Part shown: in pieces, positions 40,622 through 50,993 of the stretch
Position numbering within the stretch: position 1 is the stretch's first letter
How the letters are laid out: every line of letters begins with the position of its first letter
Assembly: GCF_015686655.1 (NCBI RefSeq)
Contig: NZ_JADPMP010000005.1
Span: 283,125-347,124 of the forward strand
Source of the DNA: Pontibacter sp. FD36
GTDB taxonomy: Bacteria > Bacteroidota > Bacteroidia > Cytophagales > Hymenobacteraceae
DNA: 64,000 nucleotides
Direction: 5' to 3'
Made by a program: the position numbers and the translations under genes
The notes under the pieces: generated by a model
The model's database searches: none
The model's input: only the letters and a program-made list of their open reading frames with translations
Told to the model about the DNA's origin: nothing

Positions 40622-42928
40622 TTAGAAAGCATCTAAGTCGATCGGGGCAGGTGTTTGATAGAACTGATCCTGCTGAACGGAGTCTACTGACATGCCGTTG
40701 TTATACTTAGAACAATCTAATTCTACCGATAAAGGCGTAGAAGGTTTAGGGAAAGGATCTCTTGTAGCTTCTAAAGTCTTGTCGGCGTATACCTTCTGGA
40801 GGAAGTTTCCGTAGATCGGCATGGCCAGTTTATTGCCCTGACCCAGTGCAATGGTACGGAAGTGAATAGAACGGTCGTCACCACCAACCCAGGCACCTGC
40901 TACCAGGTCAGGCGTTATACCCATGAACCAGGCATCAGAGTAGTTTTGGGTTGTACCCGTTTTACCGCCAATCTCATTCTTAAGTCCGTTGCGGTGACGC
41001 AGGCCATAGTAAGCAGTACCGCCCGGCTCTGCTGCAGCCTTGAGCATGTGCACCATCATGTAAGCAGTTTCTTCACTCAGGGCGTCTACCGTCTTCGGCA
41101 CAAATTCGTGCAGCACATTGCCATGCTTATCTTCAATGCGAGTGATGAAGTTTGGCTCTACCCAGGTTCCACTGTTCACGAAGGTGCCATACGCACCAAC
41201 CATGTCATAAAGTGTCACATCATTCACACCAAGCGCCAACGAAGGATTAGCTTCCAGTGGTGTTGAGATGCCCATACGCTTAGCGGTCTTAACCAGTGTT
41301 TCGGCTCCAAGTTTGTTTACAAGGAAGGCAGAGATAGAGTTAACAGACTGCGCCATCGCTTTGCGCAGCGTGAACTTCTCACCAGAGAACTTGTTGTCGG
41401 CATTATTAGGGCACCACATTGTACCGTCACCCAGCGGTATACATACCTGCGTATCGAGCACCTCGTAGCAAGGATAATAGCCATTCTCGATAGCGGCAGT
41501 GTACAGGAACGGTTTGAACGTAGAACCAGGCTGGCGAGCACCCTGCTTCACGTGGTCATATTTGAAGTGCTTGTAATTGATGCCGCCTACCCAGGCCTTG
41601 ATATGACCTGTTTGTGGTTCCATAGCCATGAAACCAGTTTGCAGATAATGCTTGTAATGCTTGAGCGAGTCAAGCGGACTCATCTGAACTTCCTTTTCTC
41701 CATCATAAGTAAAGATGGTCATCGGGATTTTCTTATTCAGGTAGTAGTTAATAGAATCCTGGTTGCCATCGAAGCGTCTGTTCAGATTGCGGTAGCGGTC
41801 GGTACGCTTAATGGCATTCTCCAGGTAGTTCGGGATTTCCTTGCCCTGGCGGTCAATCCAGGGGTTGCGGCCTTTCCAGTGTGCAAAGAACTCTTTTTGG
41901 CGATCTTTCATATGCTCCTCTACTGCCTGCTCCGCATAAGTCTGCATGCGGGAGTCAATAGTGGTGTAGATCTTCAGTCCGTCGGCATAGAGGTCGTAGC
42001 CATTCTCGCGGCACCACTTCAGCAAAAACTTACTGGCTTCGGTACGGAAATAGGGTGCAAGACCGATGTTTTGGTTCTCGACACGGTATTTAAGCTTGAT
42101 ATCAGTTTCTTTCAGGCTGTCGTACTCGGCCTGTGTCATGTAGCCGTACTTCACCATCTGTGACAGCACCACGTTGCGGCGATGCTTCGAATTTTCCGGA
42201 TTAAACTTCGGACTATAGTGGTTCGGGTTCTTAAATAAGCCAACCAGCACCGCTGACTCCTGCACTTCCAGGTCCTTCGCATCTTTACCAAAGAAGGTCT
42301 TGGCGGCAGACTGCAAACCAAAGGCATTACTCCCGAACTCGAAAATGTTCAGGTACATGATCATGATTTCCTGCTTGGTATAAGACTGCTCCAGCTTCAC
42401 CGACATGATCCACTCTTTTGTTTTGTGAATAAGCATACGGAAGCCTGGCTTGTCATTCAGGTAACCATTGTTTAGCTCTTCGCCACGGGTACGGAACAGG
42501 TTTTTGGCGAGCTGCTGCGTCAGGGTACTACCCCCTCCCTTGGAGCTGCCTATTAGTATACCTCCGGCAACACGGGCCATGGCCTCAGGGTCTATACCTG
42601 AATGTTCCTCAAACCGGATGTCCTCTGTTGCCATCAAGGCATGCACAAAGTTTTCGGGCAGGTCAGCATACTCGATCGGGGTGCGGTTTTCACGGAAGTA
42701 CTTGCCCAGCTCTTTGTTATCGGCAGAATAAAGCACAGAGGAAAGGGCGCTCTTCGGGTTTTCGAGCGTACGCATGTTGGGCAGGTCACCGAACAGGTTC
42801 AGGAAATTGACGCTGACCGCATAAATATACAGGATGAACACAGCCAGGCCACTCAGGAAGAGAAGCCACAGTGTGGAAATGACCTTAGGGAATACCGTTT
42901 TTGGTTTTGGGCGGGTGGTTGTTGCCAT
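40622..42928 (-). CDS. Class A penicillin-binding protein (PBP1A type)
   Basis: 768 residues. Short cytoplasmic tail, one membrane helix (about 17-40), GT51 transglycosylase (catalytic Glu in ATEDIRFEEHSGID, then GGSTLTQQLAKNLF), and a transpeptidase with all three motifs: Ser-x-x-Lys in GSTFKPFLY, SVN in AQSVNSI and KTGTTQNYSD. It polymerises and cross-links peptidoglycan in the periplasm. Its start codon lies one base past the stop of the SprE/PorW-like gene, indicating translational coupling of a T9SS gene with wall synthesis. Confidence 0.97.
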   Translation of the reverse strand: MATTTRPKPKTVFPKVISTLWLLFLSGLAVFILYIYAVSVNFLNLFGDLPNMRTLENPKSALSSVLYSADNKELGKYFRENRTPIEYADLPENFVHALMATEDIRFEEHSGIDPEAMARVAGGILIGSSKGGGSTLTQQLAKNLFRTRGEELNNGYLNDKPGFRMLIHKTKEWIMSVKLEQSYTKQEIMIMYLNIFEFGSNAFGLQSAAKTFFGKDAKDLEVQESAVLVGLFKNPNHYSPKFNPENSKHRRNVVLSQMVKYGYMTQAEYDSLKETDIKLKYRVENQNIGLAPYFRTEASKFLLKWCRENGYDLYADGLKIYTTIDSRMQTYAEQAVEEHMKDRQKEFFAHWKGRNPWIDRQGKEIPNYLENAIKRTDRYRNLNRRFDGNQDSINYYLNKKIPMTIFTYDGEKEVQMSPLDSLKHYKHYLQTGFMAMEPQTGHIKAWVGGINYKHFKYDHVKQGARQPGSTFKPFLYTAAIENGYYPCYEVLDTQVCIPLGDGTMWCPNNADNKFSGEKFTLRKAMAQSVNSISAFLVNKLGAETLVKTAKRMGISTPLEANPSLALGVNDVTLYDMVGAYGTFVNSGTWVEPNFITRIEDKHGNVLHEFVPKTVDALSEETAYMMVHMLKAAAEPGGTAYYGLRHRNGLKNEIGGKTGTTQNYSDAWFMGITPDLVAGAWVGGDDRSIHFRTIALGQGNKLAMPIYGNFLQKVYADKTLEATRDPFPKPSTPLSVELDCSKYNNGMSVDSVQQDQFYQTPAPIDLDAF

Positions 42929-42929
42929 G

Positions 42930-45830
42930 TTAATTATTCGTTCTGAAGTAATTCAGATATTCTTCTACATCCTTCTTCTGAAGCAACTTCTGCCAGTTGT
43001 CGGATGATATTGCAAAGGTAATGAATTCTACGCCTCTAATTCTGCCAATCGGGGATTGAGGTGCTTTTTGTTTGATGTTATAAGCCTGTGCCTCTTTCAT
43101 GTTAGGGAAAGCGCGCAGCAGCAGCACCCCTCTGTTGCCGTCGAATGGCTGCTGAGCCAACGTTAGCTTCTGGTTGCGGAAATAGGTGTTGTTATACTTC
43201 TCATACTTTGCCTCAATATCTTTAAAAGCAGCATGCTCTGTCGGGTACAGCATCACAAAATAGTATGCCGAATCGGGAGCACTGGTATAAGCCAGCGGAT
43301 CAGCGGCAGGAGGCTGTGCCTCGGGTGCTTGTGCCGTCGCTGTATCCAGAGTCACCGCTGGTACATCCAAAGGCGTGCCAACCTGAGCAGTGGCCGTCGT
43401 GTCAGAGCGATCGGTAGCCGTTGTATCAGGTATAGGAAGCGCCTTGGCAGAACGCTGCTGTTGCAGGGCCGCATTGCGCTCACGTGCAGATGCCAGTGCG
43501 ATGCTATTGTTGACCCGCTGCTCCGGTGTGCGCTCGTCGGTTAGCTGTGCTGTAGGGGGAGCGGGAGCTTCCTGACGGAGCTGTTGCTTGCTCTCCAGGT
43601 CCTGGTAGCGCTTTAGCAACTCGTCTGCACGCGGGGTTAGCGGACTAGATGGGTGCTGCTGCTTAAAGGCCAGCAGTTGCTGTTGAAGCAATTCGGGTCT
43701 TTCAGAGCGGGCAGTGATCATCACATGTAGGAAGGCTACTTTGTCAGGAATGTCATTAAGCGGGTATACCTGGCTCAATTCCTTGAGCAAAGCAGTCGCT
43801 TGCTGGTATTCGGCTCGCTCATACTGTGCATAAGCAGAATCATAGAGCGCATGTGCCTTGATATTGTCCAGGGCGTTCTGGCTCATGTAGTTCGGGTCGT
43901 CTACCAGCTTCGCGTAGATCGTGTTTGGGAACTGCTGCTTGATCTTAGCGTAATAGGTGTCCTTCTGTTCGTTGCCGGCTCGGCTGTAGATCAGGTATAG
44001 GCTGTAGTGCGCCTCGGCTGCATATTCGGATTGCGGGAAACGCTGCAAGAACTTCTCGTATGTAGCAGTGGCCTGTTCCGGAGAATTGAGCTTTTGAGCA
44101 TAGATGTTGGCCAGGCGGAACATAGCGTCCTCCAGCAGTTTCTCTGACTGCTGTATGGCCAGTGTCGTGGTCGGGATATTTTGCAGGTATGTTTCCACCT
44201 GCGTCTGCAAGCGGGCAGAGCGGTTTTCTTCTGTTTCAGCTTCTGCAGCTTCAGCAGGTTGCTCCATCGCTACGGCTTCTTCCTGGCCCCCCACGGTTTC
44301 GCCACGGCTCAGGAGTCGCCAGTTGTCCTGCAACGGACGGTCGCCCCAGCGCCTCACGAATTCAGATCGGGCAGTGGCCATTGCCGCCGGGTTGTCGAAA
44401 TAGAATACACCGCCTGTATTGCCGGCGCCTAAGGCTGCGTTCGGATTATTGCGGCCTCCGACTGTTACGGCTGCCTGCTGCTCCTGTGCGCGTCGGGCCT
44501 TGCGTTGCTTATCCTGTTCCAACTGGCGAGCCTGCTCCTGCTGCCGCATTTCCTCTTCCTGCTGCACTATGTTTTGCACAAAGGCCAGGCGCTCGCCTTC
44601 GCTCATAGCGGCTAACTGCTGCAAGCTGTCCTGTAGCTGTATCGTGTTAAACTGCTTCGTGAAATCTGCCAGCACATTGCGTCGCTCGAGCACTTGCTCA
44701 TACTCTATTGCCTGCTGCGGGTATACCTGCACGGCGCTGTCGTAATAGGCTTGCGCCAGATCGTACTTGTTCAGGTTCTCAAAATAGATCTCACCGGCCA
44801 GCAGGTAGGTATAGGCTTTCTGGTTAGGTATAGAGCCCGGAGTTTTCAGAGATTGCTCAATGTTCTGTAGCGCTTTGTCGTAGTGCTGCTGGCGGCGCTC
44901 AAACACGGCCATTTCATAGTAGATCTTGTCGCGGTACTCGGTGTTTTTCTCGTCGCGCAGCATCTTCTGGTAATAACCCGCAATACGGTTCAGGTCCTGC
45001 GCATCGTCAAGCTCCGATACCTGGCCCAGGTATAGACGGCTAAAAAAACCCAGGTCGTAAGGCGGGTTGCGACGCAGGATGCGGCTGTACTGCTGATAGG
45101 CTTCCTTGCTTTGGCCACGATCCTGGTATAGCCGGGCCAGTGAGAAACGCACGCGCGACTGGTCATCCCGATCCGTAAAGTTCGGCAGCGACAGGTCCAG
45201 GTTTTCGATCACGGCGGCGGTATCGCCCTGCATCAGGTGGTATTGGGCGCGGGCCAGGTATAGCTCGCGGGCATTGTCGCGATTCAGGCGCTCTTTGCGC
45301 AAAAACTCCGACACCTGCCAGGCATTGTCTGTCTCGCCAAGCTTCAGGAAAGAACGCATCAGCCATACTAGCGCTTCGTGTTTCACATGGCGGTCTTTGC
45401 CTGTGGAGTTCACATACCGGAAAGTCTGGGCGGCTTCCGGGAAATTAAGCTCGTAAAAGCGCACCTTGCCGATGACCAGGTAGCTGTCGTCGATCCACTT
45501 GCTGTTCGGGTGGTACTGAATCGGGAAAGAGGCCTTTTTGATTACATCCTCCAAATCGGCTGCGTGTGCTTTAAATGTCGCAGAGTCAATGGGCGGGAAA
45601 ATAGGCAGTGGGCGGTTGTAGTCATAAACCGTCTGGTCCTGTATGCTCTTTTCGATCGCCTCAAGCTTCTCTTTCGCCAGAAAATAGCCATTGTAGCGGG
45701 CTGTCGTGTTATGATAAGCCTTGCTAAGCGGATTGTTGCGCTCAGCAGAACAGCCAGCCAGTATAAGGCAGGACAGCAAGAAGAGAATATATGATGGGTT
45801 TTTGCTCAAAGTATCGATCGTGTGCAGCAT
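42930..45830 (-). CDS. porW: SprE/PorW-like T9SS TPR lipoprotein
   Basis: 966 residues. Lipobox ILAGCSA (Cys about 27). The following KAYHNTTARYNGYFLAKEKL is the conserved N-terminal signature of SprE/PorW. Many TPR-like helix pairs follow (for example LYQDRGQSKEAYQQYSRILR and TATYEKFLQRFPQSEYAAEA), with a Gln/Glu-rich coiled stretch near 430-460, a low-complexity Ala/Thr/Pro segment near 780-860 and a C-terminal small alpha/beta domain (YFVMLYPTEHAAFKDIEAKY). PorW links the GldK/N ring to the SprA/PorV translocon in Porphyromonas. First gene of an operon with PBP and uvrC. Confidence 0.82.
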   Translation of the reverse strand: MLHTIDTLSKNPSYILFLLSCLILAGCSAERNNPLSKAYHNTTARYNGYFLAKEKLEAIEKSIQDQTVYDYNRPLPIFPPIDSATFKAHAADLEDVIKKASFPIQYHPNSKWIDDSYLVIGKVRFYELNFPEAAQTFRYVNSTGKDRHVKHEALVWLMRSFLKLGETDNAWQVSEFLRKERLNRDNARELYLARAQYHLMQGDTAAVIENLDLSLPNFTDRDDQSRVRFSLARLYQDRGQSKEAYQQYSRILRRNPPYDLGFFSRLYLGQVSELDDAQDLNRIAGYYQKMLRDEKNTEYRDKIYYEMAVFERRQQHYDKALQNIEQSLKTPGSIPNQKAYTYLLAGEIYFENLNKYDLAQAYYDSAVQVYPQQAIEYEQVLERRNVLADFTKQFNTIQLQDSLQQLAAMSEGERLAFVQNIVQQEEEMRQQEQARQLEQDKQRKARRAQEQQAAVTVGGRNNPNAALGAGNTGGVFYFDNPAAMATARSEFVRRWGDRPLQDNWRLLSRGETVGGQEEAVAMEQPAEAAEAETEENRSARLQTQVETYLQNIPTTTLAIQQSEKLLEDAMFRLANIYAQKLNSPEQATATYEKFLQRFPQSEYAAEAHYSLYLIYSRAGNEQKDTYYAKIKQQFPNTIYAKLVDDPNYMSQNALDNIKAHALYDSAYAQYERAEYQQATALLKELSQVYPLNDIPDKVAFLHVMITARSERPELLQQQLLAFKQQHPSSPLTPRADELLKRYQDLESKQQLRQEAPAPPTAQLTDERTPEQRVNNSIALASARERNAALQQQRSAKALPIPDTTATDRSDTTATAQVGTPLDVPAVTLDTATAQAPEAQPPAADPLAYTSAPDSAYYFVMLYPTEHAAFKDIEAKYEKYNNTYFRNQKLTLAQQPFDGNRGVLLLRAFPNMKEAQAYNIKQKAPQSPIGRIRGVEFITFAISSDNWQKLLQKKDVEEYLNYFRTNN

Positions 45831-45836
45831 ATATAA

Positions 45837-45851
45837 GGCGGCCGGGCCGCC
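45837..45851. other. GC-rich hairpin just upstream of the sprE/porW-like start codon
   Basis: GGCGGC-CGG-GCCGCC forms a 6-bp hairpin 6 bases before the start codon of the minus-strand gene, in its 5' leader, where it could slow translation initiation. No promoter consensus was found upstream. Confidence 0.35.
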
Positions 45852-46065
45852 TATTTCATTATAACGGCCTGGCTATACCTGAAAGTATCCGGGCCAGGAT
45901 AAGGCGCAAGCCTCAAGCCATCTACAAAAATACAATAATATGCCAATTATGTAAGGGGCTGTGGATAAAGCCTGAAGCCCGGTATTGAACTATAGAAAAT
46001 AAGAAATGGTTTCAGCCCTCAGAAGGCATTTGAGGCACCTTAAAAAGCTGGCGAAATAAAACTGA

Positions 46066-46100
46066 TTTGCAGAGAAGCCCATGAAAAAAGCGTATTTTTG
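46066..46100 (+). promoter_or_regulatory. Promoter of the ATP synthase operon
   Basis: TATTTTTG (46093-46100) is a perfect TAnnTTTG -7 box 26 bases before the first start codon. A TTTG (46066-46069) lies 23 bases upstream, somewhat far from the ideal 19-21. Confidence 0.6.
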
Positions 46101-46126
46101 CAAATCCTTGAAAAACAAAGCAGCGC

Positions 46127-46357
46127 ATGTCACAGGCAGATGATCAAAAGCCAAAGGGTGAAGAATCGTTTAAGTCGTACCTGAAGTACTCAGGGCTGGC
46201 CTTTCAGATGATCGGGGCGATGGTGCTGGCCGCCTGGGCAGGTTCCAAGCTGGACGACTATATGGGCAACGAGAACCCCTGGATGACGATTGTGCTGCTG
46301 GTAGTGGCCGTAGTAGCCTCTATGGTATTGGTAATTATCTCATTAAGTAAAAAGTAA
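46127..46357 (+). CDS. AtpZ/AtpI-family protein
   Basis: 76 residues with two membrane helices (about 23-42 and 52-74) after a polar N-terminus (DDQKPKGEESFKSYLKYSGLAFQM). The motif AWAGSKLDDYMGNENPWMTI between helices is that of the AtpZ group, which accompanies AtpI in forming a Ca/Mg channel or helping c-ring assembly in some bacteria. First gene of the ATP synthase operon, four bases before the next. Confidence 0.88.
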   Translation: MSQADDQKPKGEESFKSYLKYSGLAFQMIGAMVLAAWAGSKLDDYMGNENPWMTIVLLVVAVVASMVLVIISLSKK

Positions 46358-46361
46358 AGCA

Positions 46362-46745
46362 GTGAAATTCTTCAAAAACCTCCTCATTTTTACAGGTGTC
46401 GTGAGCATCGGTATTGGCTTACTCTCCTTTTATACCGGCACAGCGCTATTGCACCCACTGATCTGGTATACTTTAGGCTTTATGGTGGTAGTCACGGCGC
46501 TGGCCTTTTATGTGTCACGACTGGGAGTTGGCTACGACCCCGATAACTTTCAGTTGTACTACTTTGGCTCTATGGGTTTCCGGATGATCCTCAGCATTGC
46601 CGTCATTTTTATTTATGTGTTCATGTACTCTGAAAATGAGCTACAGTTCGTTTTCAACTTCTTTGCCTTATATTTTCTATTTACCGGGTTTGAAATCTAC
46701 AGCTTAATAACTAACTTCGCACCGCAATTGAAAAAGCAAAACTAA
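46362..46745 (+). CDS. AtpI-like membrane protein of the ATP synthase operon
   Basis: 127 residues from GTG at 46362. Four hydrophobic helices (about 7-25, 30-50, 68-88 and 93-117), the number and spacing of ATP synthase I-chain proteins, though sequence similarity to AtpI is weak. It sits between the AtpZ-like gene and atpB, which is where atpI is expected. It may act in assembly of the c-ring. Confidence 0.75.
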   Translation: MKFFKNLLIFTGVVSIGIGLLSFYTGTALLHPLIWYTLGFMVVVTALAFYVSRLGVGYDPDNFQLYYFGSMGFRMILSIAVIFIYVFMYSENELQFVFNFFALYFLFTGFEIYSLITNFAPQLKKQN

Positions 46746-46789
46746 GAATAGCATTTGCGGATTTTAAATTTGCTTCTAAATCTCTCTTA

Positions 46790-47803
46790 ATGAAGAAGTT
46801 ATTTATTTTACTGTTTTCCTTCCTGACGATCACTGCTTCTGCAGAGGCTCCGGTTGAAGGCGGCGAGTTCAAGCCAGGCGATATGATCACCCATCACATC
46901 GCGGATGATTACAACTGGCATTTTGCCGATGGCGTAACGCTATACCTGCCTGTTATCCTGATCGATAACGGTACTCCAAAGGTGTTTTCATCAAGTAACT
47001 TCTATGACGAGAATCACGAGCTGGTGCCTTATGAAGGCTACATGGTGAGCCACGGTCACATCTATCGTGCTGATGCCAACGGACAGCCAGCCGCTGACCA
47101 GTCTTCTCTGATTGACATCTCTATTACTAAAAACGTTGCTTCTCTTTTCCTTAGTGTGGCTCTGCTTTTTGCAGTGTTCTTCACAATCGCCGGAAGCTAC
47201 AAGAAAAACAACGGCAAAGCGCCAAGAGGCATTCAGTCTTTCTTTGAGCCGATCATTATCTTTATCCGTGACGAGATTGCCAAGGCGAACATCGGTCCGA
47301 AGTATGAGCGCTACATGCCATACCTGCTGACAGTGTTCTTCTTTATCTGGTTCAACAACCTGCTTGGTTTGATGCCAGGTGGCGCTAACCTGACTGGTAA
47401 CATCGCTGTTACATTGGTACTGGCTACACTGACACTTTTGATCACCGTATTTAGCGGCAACAAAAACTACTGGAAGCACATCTTCGCTACGCCAGGTGTT
47501 CCGGTGTGGCTAGCTCCGATCATGATCCCGGTTGAATTGATTGGTATCATTACCAAGCCATTCTCCCTGATGGTTCGTCTTTTTGCCAACATCACAGCAG
47601 GTCACATTATCATCCTGTCCCTGTTTAGCTTGATCTTTATTTTCCAGAGCATTGCAGTAGGTCCTTTGAGCGTGGCGTTTGCTACCTTCATGAACTTCCT
47701 TGAGCTGTTCGTGGCCCTGCTTCAGGCTTATATCTTCACCCTGCTTTCAGCGATGTATTTCGGTGGCGCGGTAGAAGAGCATCACGGTGACGAGCATCAT
47801 TAA
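46790..47803 (+). CDS. atpB: ATP synthase Fo subunit a
   Basis: 337 residues. A cleavable signal peptide (1-19, ending ASAEA) and a periplasmic N-terminal extension of about 100 residues precede the usual membrane core, as in other Bacteroidota. The proton channel shows the essential Arg in FSLMVRLFANITAGH (Arg263), preceded by WLAPIMIPVELIGIITKP, and FFIWFNNLLGLMPGGANLT. The C-terminus is His-rich (EEHHGDEHH). Conducts protons to the c-ring. Confidence 0.97.
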   Translation: MKKLFILLFSFLTITASAEAPVEGGEFKPGDMITHHIADDYNWHFADGVTLYLPVILIDNGTPKVFSSSNFYDENHELVPYEGYMVSHGHIYRADANGQPAADQSSLIDISITKNVASLFLSVALLFAVFFTIAGSYKKNNGKAPRGIQSFFEPIIIFIRDEIAKANIGPKYERYMPYLLTVFFFIWFNNLLGLMPGGANLTGNIAVTLVLATLTLLITVFSGNKNYWKHIFATPGVPVWLAPIMIPVELIGIITKPFSLMVRLFANITAGHIIILSLFSLIFIFQSIAVGPLSVAFATFMNFLELFVALLQAYIFTLLSAMYFGGAVEEHHGDEHH

Positions 47804-47822
47804 TCTGTTTTTTATTTTTTAA

Positions 47823-48104
<282 letters not shown>

Positions 48105-48120
48105 TATCCTTTGTAATTGG

Positions 48121-48154
48121 TCTCTCGTCCGGACGCATGGTCCGGACGGAGAGA
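48121..48154 (+). other. Intercistronic hairpin after atpE
   Basis: TCTCTCGTCCGGAC (48121-48134) pairs with GTCCGGACGGAGAGA (48140-48154), one bulged G, 5-base loop. No T-run follows, so it is not a full terminator. A structure just after atpE could stabilise the atpE message, which needs many copies per enzyme. The rest of the 133-base gap has a GCCGGTGAA direct repeat at 48184-48203. Confidence 0.7.
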
Positions 48155-48237
48155 TCCAAAATAGTTAAATAGTTAAAAGCAATGCCGGTGAAGAGCCGGT
48201 GAACTGATTAGAACCTAATTATTCAAATTCATACACA

Positions 48238-48732
48238 ATGGAATTAGTAACCCCAGGTATAGGTTTAATTTTCTGGCAGACGGTGACGTTCATCATCGTG
48301 CTGTTCCTGCTTTCCAAGTTCGCCTGGAAGCCGATCATGAACGCCCTGCACGAGCGTGAGACTTCTATTGAAAATGCACTGAGCGCTGCTGAAAAAGCAA
48401 AGCTGGAGATGCAGGGTCTGAAAGCAGAGAACGAGAAGCTGTTGGCAGAAGCCCGTATGGAGCGTGACAAGATCCTGAAAGAAGCTTCTGATGCTGGTAA
48501 CGCCCTAGTAGAAACTGCAAGACAGAAGGCTAACGAAGAAGGCTCTCGCATGATCGCCCAAGCACGTGAGTCTATCGAGAATGAGAAGCGCGCTGCTATC
48601 ACAGAAGTGAAGAACATGGCTGCTGCTCTTTCAGTGGACATCGCTGAGCGTATCCTGCGCAAGGAACTAAGCAATCCACAGGCACAGCAAGAGCTGGCTA
48701 AAGATTATATCAACGAAGTAACGCTTAACTAA
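48238..48732 (+). CDS. atpF: ATP synthase Fo subunit b
   Basis: 164 residues. One N-terminal membrane helix (PGIGLIFWQTVTFIIVLFLL) followed by the charged stalk helix (KPIMNALHERETSIENALSAAEKAKLEM) to the end, the standard peripheral stalk. Length fits. A copy of AGGTATAG lies in the coding region at about 48255, encoding Gly-Ile. Confidence 0.97.
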   Translation: MELVTPGIGLIFWQTVTFIIVLFLLSKFAWKPIMNALHERETSIENALSAAEKAKLEMQGLKAENEKLLAEARMERDKILKEASDAGNALVETARQKANEEGSRMIAQARESIENEKRAAITEVKNMAAALSVDIAERILRKELSNPQAQQELAKDYINEVTLN

Positions 48733-48784
48733 TCGTATCACATAGCCTGCCACCGTTTACGTGTAAAGGCCATAATAAAGCAAT

Positions 48785-49342
48785 ATGTCAGAAATAAGAG
48801 TTGCTTCGAGATACGCAAAGTCACTGATTGAACTGGCACAGGAGAAAGGTGTTCTGGAGCAAGTGAAGGGGGACATGGACATGTTCGCCAAAGTGCTTGA
48901 CCAAAGCAGAGACTTGAGACTCCTGATGCGCAACCCGGTTGTGAAATCAGACAAGAAGCTGGCAGTGATCAACGCACTGTTCAAAGGCAAGGTAAATGAC
49001 CTGACCCTAGCTTTCTTCAGCATTGTAGCCCGCAAAGGCCGTGAGTCGGTGCTGGAGTTTATTGCGCCGGAGTTTGTTAGCCAGTACAACCTGTACAAAG
49101 GTATCACCACTGCCAGCGTAACGACAGCGGTACCATTGTCAGAAGAGCTTCGCAACGAACTAGGTCAGCGTCTGGTAGCCCAGACAGGCCAACGCGTAGA
49201 ATTAGAAGAAAAAATTGATCCGTCACTCATCGGTGGTTTCGTACTGCGTGTTGGCGATCAGCAGATTGACAGCTCTGTGAAGTATAACCTGAACAAGCTG
49301 AGAAATAAATTTAAAGACAACCCCTATATCAATAAATTATAA
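48785..49342 (+). CDS. atpH: ATP synthase F1 subunit delta
   Basis: 185 residues. N-terminal helical domain ([21 protein letters not shown]) and C-terminal domain with [22 protein letters not shown], the family signature. It joins the b stalk to the top of the alpha/beta head. Two bases separate its stop from the atpA start. Confidence 0.97.
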   Translation: MSEIRVASRYAKSLIELAQEKGVLEQVKGDMDMFAKVLDQSRDLRLLMRNPVVKSDKKLAVINALFKGKVNDLTLAFFSIVARKGRESVLEFIAPEFVSQYNLYKGITTASVTTAVPLSEELRNELGQRLVAQTGQRVELEEKIDPSLIGGFVLRVGDQQIDSSVKYNLNKLRNKFKDNPYINKL

Positions 49343-49344
49343 TC

Positions 49345-50925
49345 ATGGCAGAAGTAAGACCTGACGAAGTATCAGCCATACTAAGAGAGCAGCTATCTGG
49401 CTTCCGTTCTGAGGCAGAATTGGAAGAAGTAGGTACAGTACTGCAAGTGGGTGACGGTGTCGCTCGTATCTATGGCCTTTCCAAAGCACAGTCTGGTGAG
49501 CTATTAGAGTTTGAGAACGGACTTCAGGCGCTTGTTCTGAACCTGGAAGAAGACAACGTAGGTGCCGTAATGCTTGGCGACTACAGCGAAATCAAAGAGG
49601 GCGCCACTGTAAGAAGAACGAACCGTATCGCCTCTGTAAAAGTAGGTGATGGCATCATTGGCCGTGTGGTAAACACACTGGGTCAGCCAATCGACGGTAG
49701 AGGTCCGATTGCTGGTGACCTGTACGAAATGCCACTGGAGCGTAAAGCACCAGGTGTGGTATTCCGTCAGCCGGTAAACGAGCCAATGCAGACTGGTATC
49801 AAGGCGATCGACTCCATGATTCCAATCGGCCGTGGCCAGCGTGAGCTGATCATCGGTGACCGTCAGACAGGTAAGTCTGCCGTAGCGATTGACACAATCC
49901 TGAACCAGCGCGAGTTCTTCGAAAAAGGACAGCCTGTATTCTGTATATATGTGGCCGTAGGTCAGAAAGCTTCTACTGTAGCACAGGTAGTGAAGTCTTT
50001 GACTGAAGGTGGTGCGATGGATTACACAGTAGTTGTTTCGGCTTCTGCTTCTGATCCAGCTCCAATGCAGTTCTTTGCGCCATTTACTGGTGCCGCTATC
50101 GGTGAGTTCTTCCGTGATACCGGCCGTCCTGCACTGGTTGTTTATGACGACCTTTCTAAGCAGGCCGTTGCTTACCGTGAAGTGTCTCTTCTGCTGCGTC
50201 GTCCTCCAGGGCGTGAAGCTTATCCTGGTGACGTATTCTATCTGCACTCTCGCCTTCTGGAGCGTGCCGCTAAGGTAAACGCATCTGACGAGATCGCTCG
50301 TAACATGAACGACTTGCCAGAGTCTATCAAGCACCTCGTGAAAGGTGGTGGTTCATTGACCGCTCTTCCAATCATCGAGACGCAGGCTGGTGACGTTTCT
50401 GCTTATATCCCGACGAACGTAATTTCGATCACTGACGGTCAGATCTTCCTGGAGACTAACCTCTTCAACTCAGGTATCCGTCCTGCGATCAACGTAGGTA
50501 TCTCTGTATCGCGTGTGGGTGGTAACGCTCAGATCAAGGCGATGAAGAAAGTATCTGGTACCCTGAAGCTGGACCAGGCGCAGTTCCGTGAACTGGAAGC
50601 GTTTGCAAAATTCGGTTCTGACCTGGATGCTGCGACTAAGCTGACAATTGAGCGTGGTCGTCGTAACCTCGAGATCCTGAAGCAGCCACAGTTCTCTCCA
50701 GTATCAGTTTCTGAGCAGGTAGCTATTATCTACTGCGCTACAAACGGTCTGTTGGACAACGTGCCTGTGAATGAAGTTAGAACTTTCGAGAAAGACTTCC
50801 TGCGCACAATGCGTGCTCAGCACCAGGACACTCTGAACGCGCTGCTGGCTGGAAAGCTGGACGACGAGACAACAGGTGTTATCAAGCAGGTAGCCAGAGA
50901 GCTTTCTGCCCGTTACAAAAAGTAA
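49345..50925 (+). CDS. atpA: ATP synthase F1 subunit alpha
   Basis: 526 residues. Walker [14 protein letters not shown], the noncatalytic-site region [31 protein letters not shown], and the arginine-finger segment [16 protein letters not shown]-terminal beta-barrel ([22 protein letters not shown]) is normal. Cytosolic head. A hairpin separates it from atpG. Confidence 0.98.
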   Translation: MAEVRPDEVSAILREQLSGFRSEAELEEVGTVLQVGDGVARIYGLSKAQSGELLEFENGLQALVLNLEEDNVGAVMLGDYSEIKEGATVRRTNRIASVKVGDGIIGRVVNTLGQPIDGRGPIAGDLYEMPLERKAPGVVFRQPVNEPMQTGIKAIDSMIPIGRGQRELIIGDRQTGKSAVAIDTILNQREFFEKGQPVFCIYVAVGQKASTVAQVVKSLTEGGAMDYTVVVSASASDPAPMQFFAPFTGAAIGEFFRDTGRPALVVYDDLSKQAVAYREVSLLLRRPPGREAYPGDVFYLHSRLLERAAKVNASDEIARNMNDLPESIKHLVKGGGSLTALPIIETQAGDVSAYIPTNVISITDGQIFLETNLFNSGIRPAINVGISVSRVGGNAQIKAMKKVSGTLKLDQAQFRELEAFAKFGSDLDAATKLTIERGRRNLEILKQPQFSPVSVSEQVAIIYCATNGLLDNVPVNEVRTFEKDFLRTMRAQHQDTLNALLAGKLDDETTGVIKQVARELSARYKK

Positions 50926-50931
50926 TAGTTG

Positions 50932-50984
50932 GTTATGAGTTAGAGACTGCTGATGAAAGCGGTCTCTAACTTTATGCTCATAAC
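50932..50984 (+). other. Intercistronic hairpin between atpA and atpG
   Basis: Two nested pairings: GTTATGAG/CTCATAAC (outer, 50932-50939 and 50977-50984) and GTTAGAGAC/GTCTCTAAC (inner, 50939-50947 and 50962-50970). No T-run. Like the hairpin after atpE it may set message stability within the operon. Confidence 0.65.
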
Positions 50985-50993
50985 ATACATAAT

